64,000 nt of DNA from Desulfuromonadales bacterium (GCA_013349325.1 DUZX01000011.1:1-64000); one strand, 5' to 3'. Positions 36,301-44,795 are shown, counted from the first letter of the stretch. Numbers and translations are program-made. The notes: a model not told the origin generated them from the letters alone.

Positions 36301-37166
36301 AACGCACCTCGCAGATGCTCTATCTCATGCAGCCAGAAGACCGGACCATCCTGGCAACAGGAGAGATGTTCGATGCTGCAGTGACCGCACTTGCCGACCC
36401 CGCAACGCATTTGCCGTTCCAGCGAGACGACGATCTGCACTGATGTCAGCCCCTTTTTCTTCAATTCGGCAATCACAAAGCGATACATGACCGGTGGTCC
36501 GACGATCACAGCCACGGTCTGTGCGCAATCAATCGTAAGCGGTGGTATAAGGGACGTTATCTGTCCGACGTTACCACCATAGCAGCCACCCGCCTGCGCA
36601 CGATCGACAGTGCGACTGCAGGCGAAGTGAGCTGAGGTTTCCCAGGCATTCAGATCCTGCTTAAACAGCGTATCTTCGATACTTTTAGCGCCGTAGAGGA
36701 TGGTGACCCTGCCAAACTCAGCGCGGCGGTCTTCGCAATACTGGATCAACGACCGCATCGGTGCCAGGCCACAACCGCCGGATATCAGCAACAGATCGCG
36801 TCCACGCAATCTGTCGAGTTCAAACGATCGGCCATAGGGGCCGCGAATGCCGATCGTATCTCCTGCTACGCGCTGGTGCAGCGCCCCGGTCAGGCTGCCG
36901 GCACGACGCACACCCAGCTCAAAATAATCGCTCCGTGTCGGTGATGACGCAATTGAAATCGGCGCTTCCCCCCACCCGAGCAGAGATACCTGTACGAACT
37001 GACCGGGCAGGTGACCGAGAGCTTTACCCTCCGGCACCTGCAGCCGAAACAGCTTCTCGTTGGGGGTCAGATCGCTGACAGATACTATAATGCACTCGAA
37101 GGGCACATACAGCGGCCTGCCAGCAGAGAGTTTGCCCATCGCAGCACTATTTAGTACATCGTGCAT
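36297..37166 (-). CDS. FAD/NAD(P)-binding subunit with [2Fe-2S] (HydG/AsrB-like)
   Basis: 289 residues. A ferredoxin-reductase FAD domain (about 15-110; GQFVQVSL, PISIASSP), a NAD-binding domain (LLISGGCGLAPMRSL, YGAK) and a C-terminal Cys set CGVGKCGHC...C for a [2Fe-2S] cluster. Resembles the gamma subunit of sulfhydrogenase and dihydroorotate dehydrogenase electron-transfer subunits. First gene of the three-gene operon; GAGG lies six bases before the ATG. Confidence 0.85.
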   Translation of the reverse strand: MHDVLNSAAMGKLSAGRPLYVPFECIIVSVSDLTPNEKLFRLQVPEGKALGHLPGQFVQVSLLGWGEAPISIASSPTRSDYFELGVRRAGSLTGALHQRVAGDTIGIRGPYGRSFELDRLRGRDLLLISGGCGLAPMRSLIQYCEDRRAEFGRVTILYGAKSIEDTLFKQDLNAWETSAHFACSRTVDRAQAGGCYGGNVGQITSLIPPLTIDCAQTVAVIVGPPVMYRFVIAELKKKGLTSVQIVVSLERQMRCGVGKCGHCSIEHLSCCQDGPVFWLHEIEHLRGAL

Positions 37167-37306
37167 AGGCCCTCTTGATAAATCTGGGCTGAAAATATGC
37201 GGTATTTAACAACAAACCACGAAGAAAAACAATGTTAATGAGGAGTCGACCCGGTTGATGCTTTGTGACCGTTGAAGCGGGAGGCAGATCCACAGAATTT
37301 GGGAGA

Positions 37307-37939
37307 TTAATCGGGATGGGCAGCCGAGTTTAGCCGTGATGGGTGGCTGATCTGGCGCGGAATCTCCATTGCAAGCAGAGTGTCGCGCTCCTTGATCGTA
37401 ATCAAGCCAATAACGGCGAGTTCCTTGATATCGACGGGGCGGGCGGATTGAACCGAATACGCGAAATCCTCAGCAGCGTAGTCAGTTGGCCGACCGTAGG
37501 CACGGCGCACCATAACCTGCACGGGACTCGGATTCCGCGCCAGGTGATCTTCCCATTGTTCACGCTGGCCCGGTGTCATAGAAGAGAACCAGATATGGTG
37601 GGCGAATTCGTGAGCGATCAGTTCGCGCAAACCAGCAATCGTATACTCGTTGTAGAGGTTACGGTAGATCAGTTTCGTGTCTTTACGGTAGGCGCCCAGA
37701 TGGTGCTTGACTTCGACCGGCATAAGCACCTCCTGAAATGAAGTGCCGGTTCCACGCAAGGTTTGTCGGTCCGGGTCGTAGCGGTCATACAGTATCACCA
37801 ACAGCACATCTGATCGGGACAGTTTCTGCACTTCATTGCTATAATCCCAGCTGACCGGAACATAGACTGCGGCACAGCCACTCAGCAGGAGTGACAGCGA
37901 CAGAATAGTGCAATTTATGTGGAAAATTGACCTGAGCAT
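37307..37939 (-). CDS. Lipoprotein with HEXXH zincin-like motif
   Basis: About 210 residues. A hydrophobic leader ends in lipobox LLSGC (about 18-22), so it is probably a membrane lipoprotein. The motif RELIAHEFAHHIWF contains HEFAH, the HExxH zinc site of metallopeptidases. A following Glu (AAEDFAY) could be the third ligand. No named family recognised. An earlier in-frame ATG at 37981 is possible, but the leader fits the later start. The 140 bases between it and the flavin subunit gene hold nothing clear. Confidence 0.65.
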   Translation of the reverse strand: MLRSIFHINCTILSLSLLLSGCAAVYVPVSWDYSNEVQKLSRSDVLLVILYDRYDPDRQTLRGTGTSFQEVLMPVEVKHHLGAYRKDTKLIYRNLYNEYTIAGLRELIAHEFAHHIWFSSMTPGQREQWEDHLARNPSPVQVMVRRAYGRPTDYAAEDFAYSVQSARPVDIKELAVIGLITIKERDTLLAMEIPRQISHPSRLNSAAHPD

Positions 37940-38083
37940 TTCGGCTATATACCCTATTCGGAGACAAAGCGGCTTGCACATTAAAAAAAGGGGGGTACCT
38001 TAACGAGCGGTATTAGTCGTGCAGTCATCCGTTTAAAGTCCTTTAACAGCGACGCCGCTGGTGGAATTCAGGATCCTCACACA

Positions 38084-38158
38084 TGAACCACCGTGTACGG
38101 AACAGTACGCACGGTGGTGTGGGAGGACGGCAGAAGTAATTCCTCCTCCTGCCCGATC
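38084..38158 (+). mobile_element. Group II intron 3' remnant (domains V-VI)
   Basis: Seen: a stem ACCACCGTG-TAC / GTA-CG-CACGGTGGT (38087-38118) with a two-base CG bulge and a GGAA-type loop, which is the shape of domain V, then GTGTGGGAGGACGG...CCTCCTGCCCGATC, matching the 3' end of bacterial group II introns. No reverse transcriptase gene lies upstream on this strand: the bases before it are shared with the opposite-strand lipoprotein gene. So only the 3' end is left. Confidence 0.6.
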
Positions 38159-38180
38159 CGGCCTTAATCCCCTTATCCTG

Positions 38181-38660
38181 TCAGTTGATATCGGAATGTT
38201 CATCAGCCTCCAGGTCACATTCAGATAACTCCGACTCTTCAAAATCCGGCTTCACTAACTTCGGTTTGCCGGCTTCAAGCAGATCGCGCTGCATGTTCAG
38301 CAGCTTTCTGGCACAGCGGATATGTTCCTGCAGTACACCAATCTCGTAAAACGGGCGCTTGTTGTTGTCGTTCTGATCGTCTGCCAAAATCTTTTCGTAC
38401 ATTCCGATAGCCTGCTCAAGCAGTTTGCAGAGGTTCGACTGTCGGTCTGCGGTCAGGTACACCAAGCCGGTCTGCCAGTGTGACAGCGTCTGTTCCGGAA
38501 CCGCCAGCTGTCTGGCGATGAACCAGGCCGGTGCGTTCAGCCGTTCCAGGCCGGCCAGAACCGGCGGCATTGTCAGCACTCTGAGCTCGTCAACAAGCTC
38601 ATTCAGATCCCGCAGGCTCATGACAACTTTCAGCCCATCGACCTCATTGATATATCTCAT
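38181..38660 (-). CDS. Small putative HTH protein, unknown
   Basis: 159 residues from the ATG at 38660 (AAAGGA upstream). Residues ~40-75 (APAWFIARQLAVPEQTLSHWQTG) look like a helix-turn-helix; the rest is helical and charged with an acidic tail. No family recognised. It lies head-to-head with the sensor kinase gene (201-base shared upstream region, AT-rich) and might be a local regulator; that is inference. Confidence 0.6.
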   Translation of the reverse strand: MRYINEVDGLKVVMSLRDLNELVDELRVLTMPPVLAGLERLNAPAWFIARQLAVPEQTLSHWQTGLVYLTADRQSNLCKLLEQAIGMYEKILADDQNDNNKRPFYEIGVLQEHIRCARKLLNMQRDLLEAGKPKLVKPDFEESELSECDLEADEHSDIN

Positions 38661-38861
38661 GCGTTTATCCTTTGGGCACGTTTTATAGCGCAATCTGGTA
38701 AAATTAAAAGTTAAAATATAAAAAATCAATAATATCAGCGTGCTGCACCGAAAGTCCTGCCGCTCCGTGCAGTGCCATGTTTACCTTTGACTTTAGTGCC
38801 GTTTGTGATAGACAACCAGCAAACAAATTGTGTCTTTCGGGTTTCTCCGTAAGGATTCTGC

Positions 38862-40538
38862 ATGCAGCTCACAGAAAAAAATCACACCAACCATCAATCC
38901 CACAACAATTTTATCTGGCTGTGTGTTATCGTAGGTACTGTTTTCATCGGTGCTCTGTTGCTGGTGCGCTGTGTTACGGATTACCGGCGAGAGGTGCGCC
39001 TGCTCGAAGAGCGTCTTATGGCGCAGGCACGGGTTGTTGATGAGAACCTTACGGCTAATTTGTATTCTATTAACCTCATGCTGGAAAACATTGCTCAGGA
39101 ACTTGGTACCAGCGATGGCACTAACCGTTCCGCAAGCCTCGCACAGTACCTTGAAATTCAAAGTAATTCACTCCCCGGAATTCGCACACTTCTCGTTACT
39201 GATCAAAATGGCCGTTGCCTGAATTCAAGTCGTAAAGAAATTGTCGGGCAGGACTTTAGTAAACGGAGCTATTTTACTGTTCCCCGTGATTCCGCTGATA
39301 AGAGCCTTACGTTCATGTCTTCACCGTTCAGGTCGATTCTGGGATTAGTTGTTATCAGTATTTCAAAACCAGTTATCGGAAAACAGGGGCAATTCAAAGG
39401 TGTTATTGTGGCGTCACTCTCCCCGGAATATTTTCAGACGCTGCTCAAGTCGACCATCTACGCCCCTGACAACCGGATTGCTCTCATACACTCTGACGGT
39501 ACGATTTTTACCGCCATACCAGACGGCACCGGTTCCGTTGTCGGTCAGAATATGCTGAAACCGGGTACTCAGTACTTTCGGCACATCCTGAGCGGCAGGC
39601 CAACGTCTCTTCAGAGCGGTCGCAGTGCTACGACCGGGGATAGCCGTGTCTTTGCCTATATCAACAACACCCCGAAAGATCTGCGCTTCAACAAAAGACT
39701 GGTGGTCGCTGCCAGCCGTAATCTGGATGCCGCTCTGCTGCGCTGGAAGATCGAGGCCGCCATACAGCTGGTGCTGTATCTTATTATTGCGACTGTGGTC
39801 CTGATTATCACACGAAAGATGTGTCAGGCGCTGGAAGCAACAACCGCATCCAATGCAACCATGAGCAGGTTGATGAAAATTGTGGCGCACGAGTTTCGCA
39901 CGCCACTCAGTCTGCTGATCGGCAGTACTGATATCCTGGACCGCTATTGGGATCGCCTGACCCCTGATAAGCGGACTGAACAGAATGAGTTTATCCGCAG
40001 TGCCGCACGACAAATATCAACGCTGGTACATTCGGTGATCTCTTTTAATGAGCTTGGAACGGTCAGGGTCGTTGAGCTTGCACTGATTACGGATATCAAG
40101 GCGCTTTGTCGCTCGTATGCGGCAGAAATTGAAGCCGTGTGGGGTACCGGCCAGCAGTTTGCAGTTTCGGGAGAGGCTGGCGGCGATCCGTTTCTTTTGG
40201 ATGAAACCTTATTTCGGCGGATTCTGGAAAATATTCTGACGAATGCGTTCCGTTATACCCCCTCTAACGGTTCTGTGTCACTGAATGTCAGCCGGGAGCA
40301 GAACAGACTGTATCTGGTGGTTGCCGACACCGGAATCGGTATTCCCGAAAAGGACCAGCAGCAGATTTTTAATCCCTTCTATCGCTGCGAGAACGTCGAA
40401 GGGCGGCGCGGCCTTGGTCTTGGCCTTTCAATCGTCAGCGATGCAGTGGAACAGTTGGGGGGAAGCATCTCTATGTCGAGCAGAATCGGTGAGGGGACAA
40501 CGGTGAGTGTGACAATACCGGTCTCTTACCCGCAATAA
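38862..40538 (+). CDS. Membrane sensor histidine kinase with extracytoplasmic sensor (dCache-like)
   Basis: 558 residues. Helix one (about 19-38), an extracytoplasmic PDC/Cache-type sensor (about 40-290; RTLLVTDQNGRCLNSSRKEIVGQDFSKRSYF style), helix two (about 297-317), HisKA with VAHEFRTPLS (phospho-acceptor His) and an HATPase domain with the N box (ENILTNAFRYTP), DTGIGIP and GLGLGLSIV. It is followed 30 bases later by a response regulator, its likely partner. The pair sits directly before the magnetosome genes, so a regulatory link is plausible but unproven. Confidence 0.9.
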   Translation: MQLTEKNHTNHQSHNNFIWLCVIVGTVFIGALLLVRCVTDYRREVRLLEERLMAQARVVDENLTANLYSINLMLENIAQELGTSDGTNRSASLAQYLEIQSNSLPGIRTLLVTDQNGRCLNSSRKEIVGQDFSKRSYFTVPRDSADKSLTFMSSPFRSILGLVVISISKPVIGKQGQFKGVIVASLSPEYFQTLLKSTIYAPDNRIALIHSDGTIFTAIPDGTGSVVGQNMLKPGTQYFRHILSGRPTSLQSGRSATTGDSRVFAYINNTPKDLRFNKRLVVAASRNLDAALLRWKIEAAIQLVLYLIIATVVLIITRKMCQALEATTASNATMSRLMKIVAHEFRTPLSLLIGSTDILDRYWDRLTPDKRTEQNEFIRSAARQISTLVHSVISFNELGTVRVVELALITDIKALCRSYAAEIEAVWGTGQQFAVSGEAGGDPFLLDETLFRRILENILTNAFRYTPSNGSVSLNVSREQNRLYLVVADTGIGIPEKDQQQIFNPFYRCENVEGRRGLGLGLSIVSDAVEQLGGSISMSSRIGEGTTVSVTIPVSYPQ

Positions 40539-40568
40539 ATTGAGCGTAAGGAGGAGAGGAGCGACTGC

Positions 40569-41219
40569 ATGTATACCATACTGATAATTGAAGATGACGT
40601 TGCCTGCAAAACCATGATGGAAACCATTCTGCAGATGGAAGGTTTTTGCGTCACTAGCGCCACTGATGGTCAGGCCGGACTGGCGATGCTGGCTGAGTAT
40701 CGCCCGGATTTGATTCTGTGTGACATCATGATGCCGACCATGGATGGTCACTCTGTGTTAGCGAGACTGAGAGCTGATACGTCCTGTGCAGACATTCCCT
40801 TTATTTTTGTGACTGCCATGGGGGACCGCAACGACGTACGTCGGGGGATGTCGGCGGGTGCTGACGATTATCTGTCCAAGCCATTTTCAGCTGAAGAGCT
40901 CTTGGCCGCTGTTACGGGGCGGTTGAGCCGACGGGAGTCGTTTCGCAACCAGAGCAGTAAACCGGCACTGTTGGAGGAATTTGCTTTTCTCAGCCACCAG
41001 ACAACCGTGCGGGAGCGCGAGGTCCTCAATCTTGTCGGGCGTGGAGCTACATCCAAAGAAATAGCTGAGCAGCTCGGGATTACCATCAGAACGGTTCATG
41101 CGCACCGAACAAATCTGATGAATAAGCTCGGCGCAGCCAACGCTGCGCTTCTGGCGCGCTGGGCCGTCATAGCGGAGCAGATGCGGGACCGCGACAGTGG
41201 CGATGCTCGCAACCCATAA
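40569..41219 (+). CDS. Response regulator with LuxR-type HTH
   Basis: 216 residues. The receiver domain (about 1-120) has acidic pair EDD, phospho-acceptor Asp in LILCDIMMP and Lys in SKPFS; the C-terminus has the LuxR/FixJ motif TVREREVLNLVGRGATSKEIAEQLGITIRTVHAHRTNLMNKL. GGAGG precedes the ATG. Likely the partner of the kinase just upstream and a transcription activator. Confidence 0.92.
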   Translation: MYTILIIEDDVACKTMMETILQMEGFCVTSATDGQAGLAMLAEYRPDLILCDIMMPTMDGHSVLARLRADTSCADIPFIFVTAMGDRNDVRRGMSAGADDYLSKPFSAEELLAAVTGRLSRRESFRNQSSKPALLEEFAFLSHQTTVREREVLNLVGRGATSKEIAEQLGITIRTVHAHRTNLMNKLGAANAALLARWAVIAEQMRDRDSGDARNP

Positions 41220-41363
41220 CGACAACGGAGGCGATTCCCTGCAAAAAGCGTAAAAACGTGCGTAAATTGGTATTTCCTACAATAGACAGCAGGCACATTC
41301 ATCTCTATGGTAGTAAAATTTTTTCCTGTTTTTTATGCACACATACAGAAAGGAGTAGTAAAC

Positions 41364-41723
41364 ATGGGGTTTGATCTTCGTTACAATCTACAGAACATCG
41401 GCACTCTTTTTGCCATTGCAGTGCAAAAAACGGCTGATTCGGCCAAGGCGTGCTCAAAAGGTGTTTTCCTGACCTATGACATCACATTGTTGAAGTCCAA
41501 AAAGCAGAAACTTTCGTGTGAAATCGGCGCGCGGGTTGCTGTGCTGATGCAAGAGGGAAAGATCAATTTAGCCCATGATGCTGCCTTGTCGGAGCTTATT
41601 GCGCAGCTTGAAGCGGTAGAACAGGATCTGGCTCTTCATGAGAGTCAAAGAAGCAGCTTGATAGATTCGCTCAAAGTAAATAAACAGGGCGCAAATGTCC
41701 AGCCAATAGCCAATAGCCAATAG
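41364..41723 (+). CDS. Small conserved protein, paralogue of 44428-44790
   Basis: 119 residues from ATG 41364 (GAAAGGAG upstream). It starts GFDLRYNLQNIGTLF and has QKTADSAKACSKGVFLTYDI and a Lys-rich helix, then a coiled-coil-like stretch. It matches the protein at 44428 over most of its length at roughly half the positions, so the two are a duplicated family flanking the VWA-mamK-mamL genes. No domain recognised; no membrane segment. The last codons lie in a heptamer repeat. First gene of the magnetosome region by position. Confidence 0.72.
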   Translation: MGFDLRYNLQNIGTLFAIAVQKTADSAKACSKGVFLTYDITLLKSKKQKLSCEIGARVAVLMQEGKINLAHDAALSELIAQLEAVEQDLALHESQRSSLIDSLKVNKQGANVQPIANSQ

Positions 41724-41735
41724 CCAATAGCCAAT
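41701..41735. repeat. Five tandem copies of AGCCAAT
   Basis: Five perfect 7-base repeats span the stop codon (TAG 41721-41723) of the small gene. Since 7 is not a multiple of three, loss or gain of one copy would shift the reading frame and change the last residues. Confidence 0.95.
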
Positions 41736-41852
41736 GGATCAAACAATGCTTGATAACACGTGCACGTTCTGATAGTATTCGCGAACTTTTACGTATACAA
41801 ATAATGCCATGTCTCAGATAGGTAGGTATGTGGTTGGTGGAGCAGACGTAGT

Positions 41853-42650
41853 ATGGAATCAATTCAAGCCAAGAAAGCCAGATTATTCAAGGAGATGGGT
41901 GAGCGGGAACAGCACCTGAAAAGCGGTCGCCTGTACGTTGATTCATCTCTGGATGTTGTTTTTGCCATAGACACCACCGGCAGCATGGAGCCGTACATTC
42001 ATGAGGTCCGCGATAATATTCTCAAGGTCATGGAAGATGTCTTTGAGTTTTCGCAAGGCATCCGGACGGGTGTTATCGCCTATAAAGATCATGGCGACGA
42101 GGGTGAAAACGAGTTCTATCTGACCAGAATTCTGCCGCTCACGTTTGATAAAAAAGAGGTCGTCGAATTTTTAAGGTCCCCTGATCTGCATATCGGTGTC
42201 GGGGGAGACGGAGCCGAAGCGGTTGAATGTGCTCTTTACGATGCTGTTAATCTGAACTGGAGCTCGGCAAAGACCCCCAAAGCGGTCGTTCTGGTGGGCG
42301 ACAAGCCGGCGCATGGCGTCATCGACAGTTTCAGGGCCTGTCCGCGTATGAAAGATTATCGCACGGAAGTCGAAGCCATCAAAACCAAAGGCATCAAAAT
42401 TTACCCGATCCTCTGCAACGACATGCACGAAACGGAATCCAGTTTCCGCTGGATGGCCAGCGAAACTGATGGAACCTTTATTTATCTCAATGAGATCTCC
42501 AGTCTGAGTGATATTTTGACCGGAATTTGTCTGAAAGAGACCGGAAAACTGCTTGAATACAAGGCCAAGCTGCTTGAATACGGCGACAAGGCCCGCCTGG
42601 AAAACATACTCATGCTCACTGCTCATGGACACGCTGAACACACCACATAA
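41853..42650 (+). CDS. von Willebrand factor A-domain protein
   Basis: 265 residues, no signal peptide or helix. VVFAIDTTGSMEPYIHEV supplies the MIDAS DxTxS metal site; further VWA features are GVIAYKDHGDE and the later GGDGAEAVECAL segment. It probably binds a metal-dependent partner protein in the cytoplasm. The C-terminus (from ~225) is a charged helix with a duplicated LLEYKAKLLEYGDKA. It lies inside the run between the two paralogous small genes and ahead of mamK. Not a known core magnetosome gene to my knowledge. Confidence 0.82.
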   Translation: MESIQAKKARLFKEMGEREQHLKSGRLYVDSSLDVVFAIDTTGSMEPYIHEVRDNILKVMEDVFEFSQGIRTGVIAYKDHGDEGENEFYLTRILPLTFDKKEVVEFLRSPDLHIGVGGDGAEAVECALYDAVNLNWSSAKTPKAVVLVGDKPAHGVIDSFRACPRMKDYRTEVEAIKTKGIKIYPILCNDMHETESSFRWMASETDGTFIYLNEISSLSDILTGICLKETGKLLEYKAKLLEYGDKARLENILMLTAHGHAEHTT

Positions 42651-42664
42651 CGGAGGATACCACC

Positions 42665-42925
42665 ATGGAAACGGCCAGCACTAAATTAACGGGAAGTACG
42701 GTACTCAAAGACAGTTGCGCATGCTCAACCGAAGAAAACATTCACACAGCCTGTTCGATTTTTGGCAGCACCGTTGCCGGTCTCGGTGTCGGAGTTGTCT
42801 CCGGAATCAGTCTGGTCGTTCTGGCTGCTGCTGCCGAGGTTGCTGTCCCGGCTATCCTGGTACTGAAAGCATTTGGCTTGACCGGTGGAGCCTTCGGATT
42901 CCTGAAGGGCATCAAGAAAGACTAA
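42665..42925 (+). CDS. Small Gly/Ala-rich membrane protein, unknown
   Basis: 86 residues. A Cys-containing head (DSCACSTEENIHTAC) leads to two Gly-zipper-like hydrophobic stretches (about 34-58 and 62-80) and a basic end, KGIKKD. AACGGAGGA precedes the ATG. The size and hydrophobic Gly-rich pattern resemble small magnetosome membrane proteins, but no specific family match is seen. Confidence 0.65.
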   Translation: METASTKLTGSTVLKDSCACSTEENIHTACSIFGSTVAGLGVGVVSGISLVVLAAAAEVAVPAILVLKAFGLTGGAFGFLKGIKKD

Positions 42926-42992
42926 GCGGTAACGCAAACCGTAATTGATTTAATTTATATAATAGAAACAGCATCTATACATGGAGGCGACT

Positions 42993-44069
42993 GTGGGAGA
43001 TACAAGGATTTTAAACATCGGAGTGGATTTTGGTACATCAGTGAGCGTGATTGCCTGTGATAACGGCGTACGGGCCTGTGTGCCCAGTTATGTCGGATTT
43101 CCGAAAGACATGATTGCCCGTAAACTGCTCGGCAAAGAGGTTCTTTTTGGTGACGAAGCCATTAAACACCGTCTCTCCTGCAACATCTTCAGGCCGCTTG
43201 AGCTGGGCGTCCTCAAGCACTCTGATCAGGCGCAGGAAAATCCGGGCGGCTATAAACAGACCGTTGATGTGGCCAAAAAACTGCTCGAACATCTGATCGA
43301 CATCGCGACACAGGGACGCCCGGAAGACTACGTGATTCGTGCCGTTATCGGTGCACCGGCTCTGGCAAGTGAAAACAATAAACAGGCGCTGTTGGATATT
43401 GCCGAAGGCATCGTTGATTTCGCTCAGGTGGCTTCCGAACCGTTTACCGTGGCATACGGCCTCAATCTGCTCAGTAACGGACTCGTCATCGATATCGGAG
43501 CAGGGACGGTTGACCTCTGCCGTCTGCAGGGCGTTTTCCCGACCAGAGATGACCAGATCACAACCTATAAAGCCGGCGATTATATCGACAACGTCTTTTT
43601 TGACCTGATCGAAGCCAAATATCCGGATGCCAATTACACACTGAACATGCTGAAACAGTTCAAGGATGAGCATGGCATCATTTCCAGCAACGCCGAGAAA
43701 CTCTATCTGACGCTGCCGATCCAGGGCAAACCGACGGCTCTTGATGTAACTGACGAAATCCGCCAGGCCTGCCGGACAATCGTTCCTGAAATTGCGGAAG
43801 GGATCAAGTACCTCGTTTCGACCTACGACCCGGAATTCCAGGCTGTGCTGAAGGAAAATATCATCCTGGCCGGCGGCGGCAGCCAGATCGTCGGACTAAG
43901 TGAAGAGCTTGAAAAATATATGCAGGAGACTCTGGGTTACGGCAGTGTCAAGCGCATCACCGATCCGGTCTACGCCGGTGCAAACGGTGCTCTGCTGTAT
44001 TGCAAGGATCTGCCTGACGAAGAGTTGACCGCTTTGAAGAATGTTACCCACAAGAATCTGCAGCACTAA
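42993..44069 (+). CDS. mamK: MamK-like actin homologue
   Basis: 358 residues from GTG 42993; the ATG four codons earlier has no ribosome site, while GGAGG lies five bases before the GTG. Actin/Hsp70 ATPase motifs are in order: phosphate-1 GVDFGTSVSV, connect, phosphate-2 VIDIGAGTVDLCRL, adenosine LAGGGSQI. Size and context with mamL, mamP, mamM, mamB, mamA identify MamK, whose filaments align magnetosomes. MamK-like proteins of other function (Mad28 of deltaproteobacteria) are possible. It begins the dense mam run. Confidence 0.85.
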   Translation: MGDTRILNIGVDFGTSVSVIACDNGVRACVPSYVGFPKDMIARKLLGKEVLFGDEAIKHRLSCNIFRPLELGVLKHSDQAQENPGGYKQTVDVAKKLLEHLIDIATQGRPEDYVIRAVIGAPALASENNKQALLDIAEGIVDFAQVASEPFTVAYGLNLLSNGLVIDIGAGTVDLCRLQGVFPTRDDQITTYKAGDYIDNVFFDLIEAKYPDANYTLNMLKQFKDEHGIISSNAEKLYLTLPIQGKPTALDVTDEIRQACRTIVPEIAEGIKYLVSTYDPEFQAVLKENIILAGGGSQIVGLSEELEKYMQETLGYGSVKRITDPVYAGANGALLYCKDLPDEELTALKNVTHKNLQH

Positions 44070-44087
44070 AGGCTGGGTGATACCCGC

Positions 44088-44327
44088 ATGCGAATCAAAG
44101 TGTTGTTTTTTAGCATAGTTATTGTGTTGTTTTTTTCGGTTCTGTTTCTGGATCAGAACAGTGAGCCGGTGCCGGTCAAGATTATTCTTGGGGAGCCACG
44201 ACCGATCGGGCTGAGTACCGTTATCCTGAGCAGTATGCTGCTGGGGGCCGTACTGTCGGCTGTCGCCATGCTTGGATTTAACGCGATACGCAAACCAAAG
44301 AAAAATCTGCAGATCAGCGAACAGTAA
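44088..44327 (+). CDS. mamL: MamL-like small membrane protein (LapA/DUF1049 type)
   Basis: 79 residues, two membrane helices (about 4-22 and 43-64) joined by FLDQNSEPVPVKIILGEP, a LapA-like pattern, and a basic tail RKPKKN. MamL is a LapA-like protein of 70-80 residues needed early for magnetosome membrane invagination; its basic tail is thought to contact the membrane. It follows mamK by 18 bases, so position and size fit. Confidence 0.78.
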   Translation: MRIKVLFFSIVIVLFFSVLFLDQNSEPVPVKIILGEPRPIGLSTVILSSMLLGAVLSAVAMLGFNAIRKPKKNLQISEQ

Positions 44328-44383
44328 TTTAAATACACTAGTGCCACTCTCTGTATGGGCTTTCTAAAGGCGGGAAGATCCAT

Positions 44384-44397
44384 GGGGGGTGGGGGGG
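44384..44397. repeat. G-tract GGGGGGTGGGGGGG
   Basis: A run of six then seven Gs with one T lies between mamL and the next small gene, about 30 bases before the latter. Such tracts are slippage-prone. It is intergenic, so it would affect spacing or expression, not a frame. Confidence 0.9.
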
Positions 44398-44427
44398 TAC
44401 ACAACTAGAACAAGGAGGAATGAAGCG

Positions 44428-44790
44428 ATGAGTTTCGATCTCAGGTACAACCTCAAACATATTGGGGACATCTTTATCGGTGCAGTGCAAAAGACAGCCG
44501 ACTCTGCCATGCAGTGTTCAAGGGGTGTCTTTTTGACGTATGACATCAAACAGTTGCAGTGTAAAAAACAGCGGGTCTCCCGCGAAATCGGCGAGCGGGT
44601 CTCGTCGCTTGTAAATGAAGGCAATACCGATATTTCCCGCGATGCGGTTCTGGCGGAACTGATCGCTAAACTTAACGGTATTGAAAAAGAAATAGCTGAC
44701 CATGAAGCAGAACGATCTACGATGGTAAATCCTTTCAAAACGAAAAAACCGGCGTGCGAATGCACCACCACCTGCGAAGAAAAGGAGTGA
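44428..44790 (+). CDS. Small conserved protein, paralogue of 41364-41723
   Basis: 120 residues starting SFDLRYNLKHIGDIF, with QKTADSAMQCSRGVFLTYDI and a following charged helix. Clear paralogue of the protein at 41364. Ends in a Cys-rich tail, CECTTTCEEKE, not present in the other copy. AAGGAGG lies before the ATG. Function unknown; both copies lie in the same cluster as mam genes, which suggests a cluster-specific role. Confidence 0.75.
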   Translation: MSFDLRYNLKHIGDIFIGAVQKTADSAMQCSRGVFLTYDIKQLQCKKQRVSREIGERVSSLVNEGNTDISRDAVLAELIAKLNGIEKEIADHEAERSTMVNPFKTKKPACECTTTCEEKE

Positions 44791-44795
44791 ATTTT

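Noticed and set aside
41701-41735. CRISPR-like array
   Set aside because: Repeats are seven bases with no spacers. No cas genes and no other spacer-repeat pattern were seen in the window.
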